A stretch of DNA of 64,000 nt, taken from the NCBI GenBank assembly GCA_029582265.1, contig CM055819.1:13937087-14001086 (forward strand). The letters run 5' to 3'. Of this stretch, positions 9,588 to 21,749 are shown one piece after another (positions within the stretch are counted from its first letter, which is position 1; every line of letters begins with the position of its first letter). The notes beneath the pieces are model-generated. The model had not been told where the DNA came from and ran no database searches. It saw nothing but the letters and a program-made list of their open reading frames with translations. The translations under genes and the position numbers were made by a program. The stretch comes from Zoroaster sp. YZ-2022 (taxonomy: Eukaryota > Echinodermata > Asteroidea > Forcipulatida > Zoroasteridae).

Positions 9588-10280
9588 GTAACAAAAGCAA
9601 TATTAACATTAATTTGAAATTAAAAGGTCTCTCCGTTTCCATTTTAAAGAAAGTACGGAGACCGTTAATTTTTATGAGGCTTATAAAACGATATTTAATC
9701 AGCTTGCAGACTATTTGTGGCTTCCGCATGATGACTTGCTAATTAGGTTATTTGAAAAGGCTAACACTCACTAGAGAACCTATAACTAGTAATTATATCA
9801 TCGAGAAGTTCACCCTCAAATTACAGACATCCTCTTGGTTCAGTGGCTCCCAGCAGTACCCACTTTGTACAAAACGGTGATTGTTGCTACAAACATTCTT
9901 CAATATGTTTAAATGAAAGGTACACTACACTTTTGGTAGAATGCATTCATACTTTCAAGATACATATTTATAATTGTATACAGAAACCAACTTGTAAATA
10001 TTTCTACTCAATTGGTACACACATTTCTAAAATCAATTTGAAATATCAAGTAGAACAGAAAACCGCACAGTGTCACACACAAATAATTACAAATACTTCT
10101 ACTTTTCAAAATAATTATTTTCCCCAACAGTTTATGGTACTCAACAAAAGAAAGATTCAGAAATAATGGTTGATTTAGAAAGATATTATGAATCAAAAAA
10201 CCCTCCTGCCATTTACCATTTTTATCAAAGTGTAGCGAAATTCATGGCAAGCCATATTTTTGTCTTCGCATGACTTACAG
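9588..10280 (+). other. Intron, no further feature recognised
   Basis: Donor GTAACA and acceptor GACTTACAG. The stretch 9905-9990 belongs to a loosely dispersed family (CTACACTTTTGGTAGAATGC-like) also seen near 13590, 40250, 57980 and 63235. Short open frames here look random. Confidence 0.6.
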
Positions 10281-10460
10281 GACCCACAGAGGCTGATATG
10301 CTCAAGGCAGATTTTACAAACTTCAAATACGGCATGACAGCAATGGGCATATTCTTCTTCTGTTTGACCAGCGTGTTGATAGTCTCCATTTTAAACATCA
10401 TCGCCCGGGAGAACGTAGAAATAGTGCAGATTAAACGACTCAAACACAAACAGTTGATTG
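10281..10460 (+). CDS. Exon: juxtamembrane, transmembrane helix and start of cytoplasmic tail
   Basis: The 180-nt phase 1-1 exon has acceptor CTTACAG and donor ATTG|GTGAGA. After a short polar stalk (TEADMLKADFTNFKYG) comes an uninterrupted hydrophobic run of roughly 20 residues containing MGIFFFCLTSVLIVSILNII. A basic segment with R, K and H (IKRLKHKQ) follows. The positive charges after the helix suggest that the C-terminus is cytoplasmic, giving a type I topology with LDLa, PAN and CUB modules outside. Confidence 0.85.
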
Positions 10461-11176
10461 GTGAGACTACTTTCTAACCATTGAAAACCTCTCGTGACGC
10501 TAATGCGGTTCAAGATTTTAGTGTTTAACCTAATAAGCCATGCATATTCACTGACATATATATCCCAACTAAACTGAAAATATAACATAACATTTTAGCC
10601 AGGGACATTGGAGCTTTTTAAAATCAAGTGGTAAGCAAAAATTAAAATAAAATAATAATAATTTATTATTATTATTATTTTAAATTGCAAATTGCAGTTT
10701 ATTATTTTAAATTGATTTTTAATTTTTGTATTTGTAAGTTTCCTTTTCGGAGGAGGCATTGATCCACGGGCGTAAATCTCGGGGGGATGGAGGGGATATA
10801 TACCACCCACTTTTTGACCATATGATCATCCCCCCCCCACCCCCAGAATTTGTCATGCGGTAAAAAATAATAGGCTAATAAGCGAATAACTGCAAAATAG
10901 GGGGTAAATTTGGTATGTTTAAATAAATATTATCTGTTTGTTTCTTTGTCATGTTTGGGTGTCATCTTTATGTTAGTCGTTGGTTTTCTGATTGGATTAT
11001 ATGCGCCAGTGGCGTAACCACGGGGGTTCAATCCTCCTTTGGCCATGCCCGTTTAAAAAAAAAAAAATTGTTGAAAAAAATTAATTAAAAATAAATAAAT
11101 AAAAAAGAGAAAAATGATACATAAACTAATGTTTTTTACGGTGCTGGTGACCGGTGACGTTCGAAATCCAGTACTA

Positions 11177-11420
11177 CACTCACTGGCCATAAGTATTGCA
11201 ACATCCCCAAAGTTCAGTTTGGAGAACTGCGTTACAATAGTTTATTTTATTTTATTTACACTACTTAAGACTTCTTGAAAGTGCCTGTGTTTTGAAGTCA
11301 ATGTTCTTTTTTACTGTTCTTGCTCGGAAATTATGTAATACACGATCGATGAAATCTGATTAAATGATCATCTCACCTGTTACTTGTAAAGAGCTATTTT
11401 GAGCATGTTGCAATACTTTT
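11177..11420. mobile_element. Tc1-type MITE, CACTCACTGGCC family, uninterrupted copy
   Basis: Begins after a TA with CACTCACTGGCCATAAGTAT followed by TGCAACA. It ends with GTTGCAATACTTTT; the outermost ~12 nt of the right terminus have been replaced. The copy at 27014-28150 is nearly identical but carries an 876-bp insertion, so this one shows the empty site. Confidence 0.85.
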
Positions 11421-11451
11421 ATATCAGGATGGCGGCTTCATCTACGAACGA

Positions 11452-11602
11452 TGTCATTATCTTGGGATCCTGAAAGTAGGCTGTTGTTATCCCGAGATAA
11501 TTTATCTCGAGATGACGGCAGCCTAAACTTGTCTCGGGATGACGACAGCCTACTTTTAGTTTGTCGACATCCCGAGATAAATTATGTCGGGAAGACGACA
11601 AT
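11452..11602. repeat. CCCGAGATAAATTAT palindromic repeat
   Basis: Alternating inverted copies of TTATCCCGAGATAATTTATC and GGGATGACGACAGCCTA. A related element with clearer terminal inverted repeats is at 32525-32692. Confidence 0.7.
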
Positions 11603-11814
11603 TAATTCGCAATGTTTTTTATTCTTTTAAAAACATAACATTAAGTTAAAGTATTAATGTTCGTTAAAACGTTGTTCGACAACCACCATTACGGAATTCA
11701 ATCGATTATAATGAACATGGCTTTTGTTATAACGACTGTTTGCTGCTCATGAACTGTTGATGTTTGTTTAAAACGACGATGTACTGAATCCCTCTATTTT
11801 CTTCCAAATTAAAG

Positions 11815-11993
11815 CTGCCGCCTCGCTAAACATAATTGTGCCACATGTCATCGATGATACTTTGGATTACGACAAGCCTTCAACGAGCCGTGGAGACAGT
11901 GGCAGTGGAAGCTCCCACGTGGCTTACGATCTGACAGACGAGACCGATGTTAAAGGGAAAACGAACGAAGCTTTCGACTCGAAGGCCGAGTAA
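11815..11993 (+). CDS. Last exon: cytoplasmic tail and stop
   Basis: The exon starts after AAAG at 11814, and CT completes the codon opened at 10460 (GCT, Ala). It adds about 58 residues and ends at TAA (11991-11993). The tail is rich in Ser, Gly, Asp and Thr (STSRGDSGSGSSHVAYDLTD) and contains two tyrosines in acidic settings (TLDYDKP and VAYDLTD) that could be phosphorylated. No kinase, TIR or other signalling domain is visible. The acceptor is weak, so the exact start is less certain than the other junctions, but the frame and stop fit. Visible coding total is about 487 codons. Confidence 0.75.
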
Positions 11994-12990
11994 AACTTCG
12001 CCAACACCCACGCAACGGCCTTGCATTTGCCTGATATGCAACAACCCGCCTCATAACGCACACTTACCAAGTTACGATTCTTCAAAAAGGCAGCAAATCG
12101 TAACATAGAGTGATCCAAACAAAGATCGGTCATGTACTAAACGCTTCTGGACTAAATGCCTGGTTGATAGGCACGAGACTCAGGTGGGTGATCAGAGATT
12201 GGAATTGGTGGATAATGGTGACGTATTTTGAAGACGGAATTACGTAACTACTTACTAATTGGAAACTTTACTACACCGAGTGAAGATGCCATTGATAACA
12301 GTCTTTTGCGATTTCTTAAAGCTTTCCTTCCCAAGTATAATCTGATAAATCGGGATAAAATATTGACTTTATTTCATATTGGTTTAGCTCGGAAGGAAAG
12401 CTTTAAGAAATTACAAAACACCATTGCCAATGAAATCATTCGTTCGGGATTGTGTTCTCTTACACAGATGTACCTGAATGGATTTGCTTAAATTTTATTT
12501 CATTTGTTTAATATTCCCTTGGTAACATAAATGTAGTATATATTTAACTAAAGTCCTATAATAATGAACGAAGGTCCCGTATATCCTGCTGTAACGCGTG
12601 AGTCAAGGTTGGTAAGCATGGTCATTTATTGCTATACAAATGTTTTCCTACGATATTTTAGGGTGTTCGGCTTAACTTTTCCCCAGCATTTTAAGACGTG
12701 ATCGAGTCAGCCAGAGTATGTACTTTTTATGTAAATATTTCAGTTCCCAAAAAAGTAGGAACTTAGCTATAACATTTGGTCCGTGTACATATCGTGTTTT
12801 TGTTTACCATTTTCTTGGACAACTGTACGTTTTCCTGGATCGTGTTTGTTATGCACAAAGGAAAAAAGAAAATCAAACTATTTTTGTTTAACCGTTTTCA
12901 ATTGCAACCTTAAAAACAAGAATAAACGTACCGTTTGTTGCTTACCGTTTCAAGATCATAAACAGGAAAAAGGTAAAAAATAAAATACTG
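11994..12990 (+). other. Presumed 3' UTR and downstream sequence
   Basis: No clear upstream polyadenylation signal was seen close to the stop. AATAAA strings occur near 12921 and 12976. A short open frame (12228-12491) lies here and is listed separately. Confidence 0.4.
12228..12491 (+). other. Unrecognised 87-codon open frame
   Basis: The predicted peptide is Leu/Asn/Ile-rich with a charged middle (KYNLINRDKILTLFHIGLAR) and looks more protein-like than most short frames here. I recognise no family. It could be a decayed transposon segment, an exon, or chance. It starts 235 nt after the receptor stop codon. Confidence 0.25.
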
Positions 12991-13019
12991 AGAAAACGGC
13001 AAACAAAAAGGACCCATAC

Positions 13020-13860
13020 ATTCCAGATTGTTGCATTTGCACGTCGTATTCAATAACACAATATCAACCAATGTTTAATTTTAAATGTTTAGCACCAAAT
13101 AATAAAAACATCTTCCTCAATGAGTCTACTAAATTAATCAAACTGGAGATCATCAATATTTATGTCTAATGTTTAAACATGATTTTAATTTTCAAACCAG
13201 TGTTGCACAAAACCAGACTGCAATATTTGCACTTTTCCATTCCGTTCACGGTGAAAATATGGTTATTTCTTAACTGACATAAATCACACAAACATTTCCA
13301 AAGGTAAATTACATGTTTATTTAAATATATCCCGAAATGAATTTCTGGTGAGTCCCCTCATAAATCCATTAAGGCCACTTAATTTCTGTAAAGCTAATTA
13401 TCAACGACCATTCATGCACATAAGTATTATTTATGTTACTTATACTTAGCAATAAGATTTTGACTTTATAAAATTAATCACATCATGGACCATGATTATA
13501 CATCAGTATTAAAAGTTACATTCCTATGTCGAAAATTGCATCAGTTTTAAATGTATTTTATGAATCATATCAACAATAAATTTGAACATATTAAAAGAGA
13601 AACTACACTTTTGGTAAAGTATATACGCATTCCTACTTAATTTTACACGTGTTTTTCGCTATTTGGACGGTAATTTTCAAAAATGTTCTTTTTCATCGAA
13701 ACATTCAAGTAAAGGATAACAGATGCTTCAAAAATACACATTATTTTCTCAAATTACTCACAATAAGCATAGTTTATTAAATATGTCCCGAAATCAATTT
13801 ATGGTGAGTCCCCTCATAAATCCGTTAAGGCCACTTAATTGCTGTAAAGCTAAGCGTATT
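13020..13860. repeat. Non-coding block with an ~85-bp direct repeat
   Basis: 13320-13405 and 13775-13857 share TGGTGAGTCCCCTCATAAAT followed by CC-TTAAGGCCACTTAAT-GCTGTAAAGCTAA with few differences. The segment 13245-13312 (GTTCACGGTGAAAATATGGT onwards) recurs at 44629-44698. I see no coding potential. Confidence 0.75.
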
Positions 13861-14555
13861 TTGTGAATTATCTAATTTTCAAAATATTTATTTTCCTTTC
13901 TGTACGGAAATAATCGATGTTCCGATGAAAACGAAAATATTTCCGGTAAAATAGTGGAAAATCGGGCGACACATTGTTAATAAACCTTTTTGTTTTGTTT
14001 AAGTTTTTGTGAACATTGTCAAAGTTAACTGACAATTTCTGACCAAAATCCCAACCACGTTGTAGGCTACCTACAGTAAAAATTATGATCACAGCCGATA
14101 ACTCTTTTTTCACACAATAAAGAGAGAACTTCAGAAATAATAACTTCCTTCCGTCTATAATGTACTTTCATCTCAATTTTTGAAAATTTATGAAAGTACC
14201 AAAAAAGTACCGACTGAGTGAACCCATAAGTCATATGTCATTCATGTGATGGAAAATTACAGTCCTTTTATCAGTATGATTTTCATAAAGTACTTTCAAG
14301 AAGGACAGTCAGTGAGTGTTATAAATATTTTGACCTGTATAATATTGTTTAGTTGTGTACAAGTCCCAATACCATTAGACAACTTGACCGAAGTCCATTT
14401 ATGTGTACGTTAGCGTACATTATGTACATAATATTTGTATGTATATTGACTATATTTCTATAATATTTGCACAGCGCCTACACTGAAAACGCATCACGAA
14501 CTAAAGATGCATCGCCTTTTTAAAAAAGATGTTTAAAAACGTTTTTTGTTGTTAC
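13861..14555. other. AT-rich non-coding stretch
   Basis: One 81-codon minus frame (13868-14113) has no recognisable motif. I see nothing else. Confidence 0.5.
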
Positions 14556-14882
14556 TATACTGAACAGCAAAAGAAACGCAAGTCCGAGGACAGCAAAAGA
14601 AACGCAAGTCCGAGGTCTTGTCAAGTTTTCAAACAGAAGACAAACCATTTTGATTCTAATCACTCATTTAATGAAAAATGCTTTCAATTTGTGAGCTGAA
14701 AGTGACTGTTGAAATTGCAACAATTTCAACAGTCACTTTCAGCTCACAAATTGAAAGCATTTTTCATTAAATGAGTGATTAGAATCAAAATGGTTTGTCT
14801 TCTGTTTGAAAACTTGACAAGACCTCGGACTTGCGTTTCTTTTGCTGTCCTCGGACTTGCGTTTCTTTTGCTGTTCAGTATA
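14556..14882. mobile_element. 327-bp near-perfect palindrome, TA-flanked foldback MITE
   Basis: Two ~160-bp arms match almost base for base around a loop of about 5 nt near 14719. The ends read TATACTGAACAGCAAAAGAA and its complement. Each arm carries a tandem duplicate of ACAGCAAAAGAAACGCAAGT followed by CCGAGG. The TA at both ends suggests a Tc1/mariner-type non-autonomous element. Arm identity implies a young or gene-converted copy. Confidence 0.9.
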
Positions 14883-17230
14883 TTTTGTTGACTATTTCAC
14901 CGGTGATTCGCAGCAATTCTGTTTTTAATCTGAAGAGTAAACTGTTCCTTAAAGAAAGGGAAAAATCGTTTAAAATGAAAACAAAATACAAAATAATACT
15001 CAACATTTAACAGACTTTAAGTGCCTCCATTAATTTATGATGGGGCACGCCATAAATTCATTTCAGAACTTTGGTACTGAAAAAGATATCCCTGAAGTGT
15101 TTTTACTGTGTAAAATGTATACCTTTTAAGCATTTGTTTACCTGTCTACAAGGAAAATTGAAACCGTCAGATAAGAAAATTTAATACTGGGAATTGCCGG
15201 TGAAATGGTGAAAAACATGGACGATGCATCTTTAAGCAACCACACATTGATTTCGATGAAGTCCTGTCCGATAATTATATATTTCTGAATCATTCCAACA
15301 TAATATAGGCCTTCCTTTTTATTGGTACAGTATTGATTAAGTCTTAATAAAAACATCACTTTCTGGAAAGATTACTGCATAAATATATTATATTCAGGAA
15401 ATATGGAATATTTTGTTGTAGATATAATAATACCAAAACAGGAAATAGTATTAATTATATTTAGGCCATGTAAAGAATAATTTGGTTATCGTCCTTTCAA
15501 AAAAACTAAACATAATCAGGTCGTTAAATTTATTTCTCTTCCCATAAAAAGAAAACTTTACACAATATGGGAGGGGAAATCGATAGGAACTGTATAGTTT
15601 AGTTAAAAGGGACGGTACATTCTTGATAAGGTTCACAAAACATTCTTTGATTCTCTTTGAAGATATACATTAAACAACCAACATAAGTTTCAGCTTATTA
15701 AGCTTGTGTCGTTCACAAGAAAATAGTGAATGACGCATTCAGATTGGTTGGATTCATTCTATTGTGGAATTCCTGGTCCAATCAAGTATAAGAACAATAA
15801 GCAATAATATTTTGTACATGGCCTCATCTGATAGTATTACATGCTGTGTACATTTACTGGGTTAAATCTCAGGAAGAAATAATTAACAGTAAAACATTTA
15901 TTCATTGTAAATCAACACTGTTACTGCTTTCCATGATATTTAAGCGGGTCTATAATGTGAAAAAATGGTACCATGGTAACGAAAGCATCGATTAAGGCTG
16001 AATATAGCTTGTTGTCAATAACAAATATTGTGTGTTAACAAAAAAATAAATAAATCAATCAAGTGATTATATTTTCCCAAACAAGCTGATAAATTACATC
16101 CAATCGTTAGTATCTGACAAGTTTCTTTTCCTTTTTATCAGTTTGATGTTTCTTCGTTTCATTCGTTATACTTTATGGCTTCTTGTTGACAAATGTATAA
16201 TACTGTATAAGCAAACAAACAATATCAACCAACGTTTTAATGTCTTTATGTAAAAGATATATTTGAATGTAATCTAACAGATTTGAAAAACTGTCAATAA
16301 AATGAAAACAAGATTCATATAAAATAACGGTTTTCATAACGGTTTGTACACAGCACGCCACCGTCCTATGGGGGCCAACTGTAAACACAATCGAAACGGG
16401 TCTATTTTTAGTTTCGGATTCAGTGCGAAAATGGGGAATACGTATATATTTGTTTTTGTGAAATAAAAACTCCTGAAATATCTTTTTGAAAACACACGAA
16501 TAGAGCAAATGAAAACAAAACAAGACTGGTCATGTGTTGCCGCTTGGTGGTGCTATAGGACCTCTACCTTTGCTTGAACCAGGTGCGAACATAATAACCC
16601 ACAGGAAATACAGACCTTTTATTGTGAGAAAGACTGGCCAGAAAATAGGCTGGTTATGCATTGAATATCAGTACAAAGTCGTACTTACTTATGCAGGAAA
16701 CCTGACAAATATGACTGTAACGTGATCAAGGTATTTGACGTTTAATTAAAGGTTTGCTAAAATACAAACTCCCAACATAATATTTCATAACTTTATAATA
16801 TCAGTATTACAAAATATATTACGCCTTCAAATTAAATTTGCCACGTGTACAGTGTACTGATAAAAAAGTGGAGCTGGTCAGAACAGTCTCTGAGAAAAAC
16901 CTCAGAGAAACAGTCCCTTATTATGACGTCATCGACAGAAATATTAGTGAATAGTGCGTGCTACCGATGACATGTACAACAATTGCTGTTCTTTTTTCAG
17001 GGGGTTGAAAGCAGCAACAACAATTTTCTTAAATAGGAAATTTATTTCGGAGAAATTTGAGCCGATTTGGGCCGATTTGACGGTAAAAATAGATTTAAAT
17101 GTTGAAATGTTATTTTCTGGATTTAAGGAAGTTAAATCGAACAAGAACATCGAACGAGAACATCCGTCAAGGATTAGTAGTATTAGTACCTTTGGCCTCC
17201 TTAGATCTGCCCTTATCTGCAGTGCATAGT
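14883..17230. other. Gene-poor AT-rich stretch with scattered dispersed repeats
   Basis: 15640-16010 contains a family (AACCAACATAAGTTTCAGCT ... GAAAATAGTGAATGACGCAT) also recognisable at 40445-40550, 48230-48340 and 58050-58150. No open frame has family features. Confidence 0.5.
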
Positions 17231-17686
17231 CCTATGTGTGAGCCGTGAGGACCGCCTTGGACACGGGGACCGCCTAAATAGTGAGGGAAAATGATATACA
17301 ATTATATACTGTCCCCCTCCCTCACAGTCTTGTTCCGGTGTCCCAACAAGGTTAATCTGTCCAATATTGTAGATCCGCATAGCTTCGGTGCGAGCGCGTA
17401 GCCGCAGCATAGCTAGGGGCCCGCCTTACAGCGTCCCGGGAGAGGTTGGACCCTGGATAGATACCGGTATTCTGTTGTGCATTCTGAGCGCCTTATGGAG
17501 ATTTCTGGGGTTGCAACTTCACTGGTCATCAAAAATACGAAACGTTTTGGTAAGAAATTCGAGGTCAATACACCTTTCTGGCCGGCCAATCAAACAACAC
17601 AGATTAACCAATACGATAACACTTTACCTGCTGACTGTTGTTGCTATCCACCATTTTGTTGGTTAATCTTTCTAGGGTTCTCACAT
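17231..17686. other. GC-richer non-coding stretch
   Basis: Short inverted segments around CCCTCCCTCACAG and GTGAGGGAAAATG (17280-17335) form a hairpin. No gene is recognised. Confidence 0.4.
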
Positions 17687-17876
17687 CTGCCGGTTCATAC
17701 TTCACGCGAAAGCGAATGCTAAGCGAATTTTACGTCCCCAAATTCGCGGCGAATGATTCGCGCAAGTTGAAATGTGTTCAACTTTTGCAAACCTTCGCTG
17801 CGAAGATTTGCTGTGAACCATTTTCGACGTCACGAATTTCGCTTCACATTCGCTTTCACGTGAAGTATGAACCGGC
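17687..17876. mobile_element. Foldback MITE with CCGGTTCATACTTCACG ends
   Basis: The left arm GCCGGTTCATACTTCACGCG then AAAGCGAATG mirrors the right arm CATTCGCTTTCACGTGAAGT then ATGAACCGGC. The interior repeats CGAA/TTCG words. About 190 bp; no obvious target duplication was checked beyond the ends. Confidence 0.8.
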
Positions 17877-18670
17877 CTTTAGTATCCCTTTTTTTGGCGT
17901 GAAAAAATAAATAATCATCGCCAGTCTGGTTTCGTTGAGAATGCATAATTTTAAACTGCGCGTACGGCTTGGTGTGTAGAAGTTTTGTGAACGTGTTCAC
18001 CTCCCTCGCGCTGTACCCGCACACTGCAACTGCGAATATTTATATTTATCATAAAAACAGCTTGGTGAAAGGCTAGACGCATTACCAATTGCTTGTGTAG
18101 GTGAGGGTGATTATTGTCACTGGTCAACATATCAACAGGTTACACAGTTGGTTTACCATTGCCCAATGTTGGATAATTTTTTGCCAAAATATGTGAATAG
18201 TTGTGGTAAATACTGACCAATTCTGGGAGAAATAACCTTACCCAACCCCATGTTGCTCAATGTTTTTACAGTGTGTATTGGTGTATATTAACCACAAACT
18301 TTCACGTGTGGATTTATATAATATTACTTCTTGATCCCAACATTTTTATAATAGCTTTATAGAAAATCAACATGGCCCCATCCTGAATAGTACTAACGAT
18401 ACGACCTTGTTTATGACATAAAGAAAGGACGCAGAAAGCATGACTAAGCGATGCCTGTGGCGCAAACGCCGCAAAAAAAAGAGAGAAGAAAAAGTTGGGT
18501 TCACTTGCTCTTTTTGCTTCATCAGGTTCCAAAAGGAAACATAATGAGATGTCCCGCTTGATAAACTGTAAACAAATCAATTATACTAATGGTATAATGG
18601 TCGAAGGGGGAAAGAGGTTAGTTGCACGTGCATTTTATGTTTTATTTTATTATTTTTTGGTTACATTTGC
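17877..18670. other. No gene recognised
   Basis: AT-rich sequence with short unremarkable frames on both strands. Confidence 0.4.
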
Positions 18671-18674
18671 TTAA

Positions 18675-19836
18675 AGGTCCTGTGAAGAGTGTATTTACCA
18701 AACTTTATTTTTGGTGCTGTTATATTGATTGGTATGAATTAAAAACAATTTTGAATGTTTTTTTTGTGTCGAGTGGATTATTAATTGTTTATCTAAGAAT
18801 CAAAAATTGACCCCCCGAATTTTCGAAGTTTTAACGAAACGTTCATGACGTACACAAAGGCAGAGAATTTTACACTCGCGGAGCTAGGCGGTATGGTTTG
18901 GTGCCAGACTTTGATTGGATAACAGTCTAATAATTATAGAGGGTCGAGTTGTCCCTGTCACGGTACAATGCACGCTTAGCGTTGTCATGCACACACAGAC
19001 GCATTTTAGGCCAGAAGCACGGGAGAATTACTCTACGAAAAGCTAGCAGTAACACGCGAAAAACATGTCCGAAAGAGAGGAGAGTTATCCGTGAAACGCA
19101 GCGCAAGCCCCCATCATGCGGTCGGAACACACACCAAATGCAATGCTAACATTACGGTGTTATTTTATGAAATAACAGAAACAGTTGAGTCAAAGTTCTG
19201 ATCATTTAAAAAAAAACTCAAAACAAGCGGAGGCATAATGAGAAGGGTTTAATGTTTTTATGTTTGTCTTGCCAGGATATAAAATCAGACACGACGTTTT
19301 TATTAATGCGGAAAATCATGGCATGTTTTCATGCCGTGAACACTGAAACGGTGAGCATGGTGTGAACATGTCGTTTTGCACGGAAGTGGACTGGGTTATG
19401 CATGGGAGTATTACTAAATGGCCACTTACCCTGAGTCTTTCTCGCTTTAAAAAACACGTCTCTTCTTCGTTGGAGCCTTCACAGCCGGGAATATCGTTGG
19501 AATTGCATCTGGTAGCAGCATGGCCTTATAAGCCATACCGAACTGGCTGTGAAGGCCCCGTTCAAAGCATGTCTGCTCTGCATGAAGTGGTGCGCTGTAT
19601 ACGACGCATACTTGGGCAAGTGCTGTGGATCGCGGATTGGGAATTGCCTCAGTGTACGTCACGAATTTTATGTTAATGAGGGGTATAGGCGTGTCGAAAA
19701 GCACCCCCTAAATGTAAAAATTAATATTTGTATGATATAAACGTGAGGGGAAAAATTTACAAATGACAAATATATGTTCCAGTAGGCATACTTTATTGTA
19801 TACAATGAAAAAAAACACATATTTCATAGGGCCTTT
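18675..19836 (-). mobile_element. Kolobok-like TTAA element, copy 1 (reverse orientation), carrying a THAP remnant
   Basis: A TTAA at 18671-18674 precedes AGGTCCTGTGAAGAGTG. The other end (near 19836) reads, on the minus strand, AGGCCCTATGAAATATGTG, equivalent to the AGGTCCTATGAAATAG start of copy 2. The TTAA-AGGnC terminus matches the TTAA target preference and TTAAAGG ends of the Kolobok superfamily. Minus-strand coding at 19440-19575 gives the tail of a THAP-like domain (CFERGLHSQFGMAYK, LLPDAIPTIF). The N-terminal half of the domain is deleted relative to copy 2. Size 1162 bp. Confidence 0.8.
19440..19600 (-). pseudogene. C-terminal half of a THAP-like domain
   Basis: Minus-strand frame with EQTCFERGLHSQFG and MLLPDAIPTIFP, the usual end of THAP modules (F-x-x-x-L-x-x-x-AVPTIF). 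The zinc-binding N-terminal half seen in copy 2 (20495-20551) is missing. The apparent deletion junction lies in the repeated word GCAG. Not functional. Confidence 0.7.
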
Positions 19837-20173
19837 TGCTTAAATAATTTCATGTGATACTTTCTTGTTTAAGACTCCGTAATGGCGGATAATTTGTGTA
19901 AACATCTGTCGAAATCAAGTAGGAAGGACGCTAATCGCTGTGACTGCCCCAAATGGCCACCTGATTCCAAAAGTGTCTTGATTCATGGCAAAATTAACAT
20001 TACAAATAATACATACATAATCATCACAAATAAAAATTAATTTAAGGCAGATCGGTAAGATCCAGAATTTAGCATTGAGTGAGAACATCCATAATGTGAA
20101 GCCTTTCTCTGAGTACTTTACAACGTTTACCGTACATTGTATTAACATGCAGACAGGGGAAAATAATCTATGT
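19837..20173. other. Spacer between the two head-to-head Kolobok copies
   Basis: About 335 bp of AT-rich sequence, unrelated to either element as far as I can see. Confidence 0.6.
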
Positions 20174-20494
20174 TTAAAGGTCCTATGAAATAGTTTTTTT
20201 TTCATTGTATACAATAAAGTATGCCTACTGGAACATGAATTTGTCATTTGAAATTTTTTCCCCTCACGTTTATACCATAAAAATATTAATTTTTAAATTT
20301 AGGGGGTGCTTTTCGACACGCCCATATCCCCTCATTAGCATAACATTCGTGACGTACACTCAGGCAATTCCCGATCCGCGATCCACAGCACTTGCCCAAG
20401 TTTGCGTCGTATGCGCACCACTGCATGCAGAGTGTTGCTAGAGAAAAAGTTTCCTACAGTTTTCTGTCAGGTTTGAAGTTTATTATTTTCGATA

Positions 20495-21749
20495 ATCCCA
20501 TCGAGGTGTGTCGCTGCAGGTTGCAGCAACACCACCAAAGATGGTGTTAGTCAGTGGCGCACCCAAGGGGGGGGGGGCTTGGGGGGCTCGAGCCCCCCCC
20601 CCAAGGGCCCGCTGATGTTTTATTTATTTTTTAAAGAAGGAGCCAGGAAAGAGAGCAAAATCTGAGCCCAAGTCTTGTCTACAGAGGAGTTCGGCAAGGA
20701 GTATAGGGCAGTGGTACAAGGGATGGGGACTCAGGAGACTCAAGCTCCCCTCCAAAATTTTCCATTTATTCCACTCACTATTATATTTTAAGGCGTTGCG
20801 TATGCATGTGCATGTAAGCTTGAAGGGCCACCAGTATATATAACAAGCATTTTTACACATTCTCCCCTGCCATGGTTGCACCCTGATCAGGGAGCAGCTT
20901 TACTTAATTTTATTTTCATTTTCTGTTGTCCGTTTCTCTTGTTGAGGTCGTTGACTGTCGTTGAGGTTACTCGTAAAATTTAAACACGCCCGCATTATAA
21001 TCAACTCCTTTCCAGTTTGTACACAATGGCCCAGGATTGGGTTTTAATTTACAAAGATTATGTGACACTCTTTTAGCAAACACCGATTGGATAATATTGG
21101 GATTTGGTTTTGCCGCCAAATTCGTGTTTGAAAAAATGTAGCTCCGCCCGGAATGATCACAAACTTTACGTCCACGCAATGAAAGTATTTAACTATAGAA
21201 ATCTTGCAGACGAAACAAGCTCAAGTTCTTTACATCAAGAGGAGGAAATTATATGGAAGGTAAAACCCTACGAGTCCGAATCATGCCATAATGTCTTCTT
21301 TTTATGACTAGAAACCACCAGGAAACATTTAACATGTGCCGTAGGTTCACTGACGAGCACGACTAGGGACATGGCTGCAGCCGCGCCAGCGGTTATGGTT
21401 TGGGTCAGCCATGTCTCTCCCCATTATTGGATTTCAAATAAAAATATTTTGAGCCCCCCCCCCCCCCCCAATCAAATCCTGGGTGCGCCACTGGTGTTAG
21501 TCTATACACTGATTCCGTCTGATCCAAAATACAGACGTATTTGGACGGCTGAAGTCAAGCTGACCAGAGCGAAGTCGTCGGGACCGACGGAACACTCATT
21601 CATATAAAGTGCACACTTCGAGCAGACATGCTTTGAACGGGGCCTTCACAGCCAGTTCGGTATGGCTTATAAGGCCATGCTGCTACCAGATGCAATTCCA
21701 ACGATATTCCCGCTAAGTAAGAAGGCTGGGAAGGCTCCAACGAAGAAGG
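20495..21749 (+). pseudogene. THAP domain remnant split by a hAT insertion
   Basis: Before the insertion (20495-20551) the frame reads PSRCVAAGCSNTTKDGVS, the C-x4-C opening of a THAP zinc module, with ATC where the related copy at 27527 has ATG. After the insertion (21502 on) comes YTLIPSDPKYRRIWTAEVKL, then SAHFEQTCFERGL and PDAIPTIF. A 1-nt frameshift near 21510 and a stop (SFI-stop) near 21605 break it. THAP domains bind DNA. In transposons they form the N-terminus of some transposases. Confidence 0.8.
20552..21493. mobile_element. Non-autonomous hAT element, 942 bp, TIR CAGTGGCGCACCCA
   Basis: Terminal inverted repeats CAGTGGCGCACCCAAGG and CCTGGGTGCGCCACTG are flanked by a perfect 8-bp direct repeat GTGTTAGT (20544-20551 and 21494-21501). 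That is the target-duplication length of the hAT superfamily. G and C homopolymers sit just inside both ends. No transposase frame is seen inside. It interrupts the THAP frame of the Kolobok copy. Confidence 0.93.

Larger units (their letters stand above)
10461..11814 (+). other. Last intron, packed with short repeats
   Basis: Donor GTGAGA and acceptor AAATTAAAG (weak polypyrimidine tract). It contains an ATT-rich inverted stretch (10645-10735), a degenerate CGGGCGTAAATC repeat end (about 10765-10850), a degenerate hAT-like end CAGTGGCGTAACCACGGGGG at 11010, a Tc1-type MITE (11177-11420) and a CCCGAGATAA palindromic repeat (11452-11602). Confidence 0.7.

Noticed and set aside
20552..21493. 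Helitron or host exon inside the Kolobok copy
   Set aside because: The exact 8-bp duplication and CAGTGGCG termini identify a hAT element.
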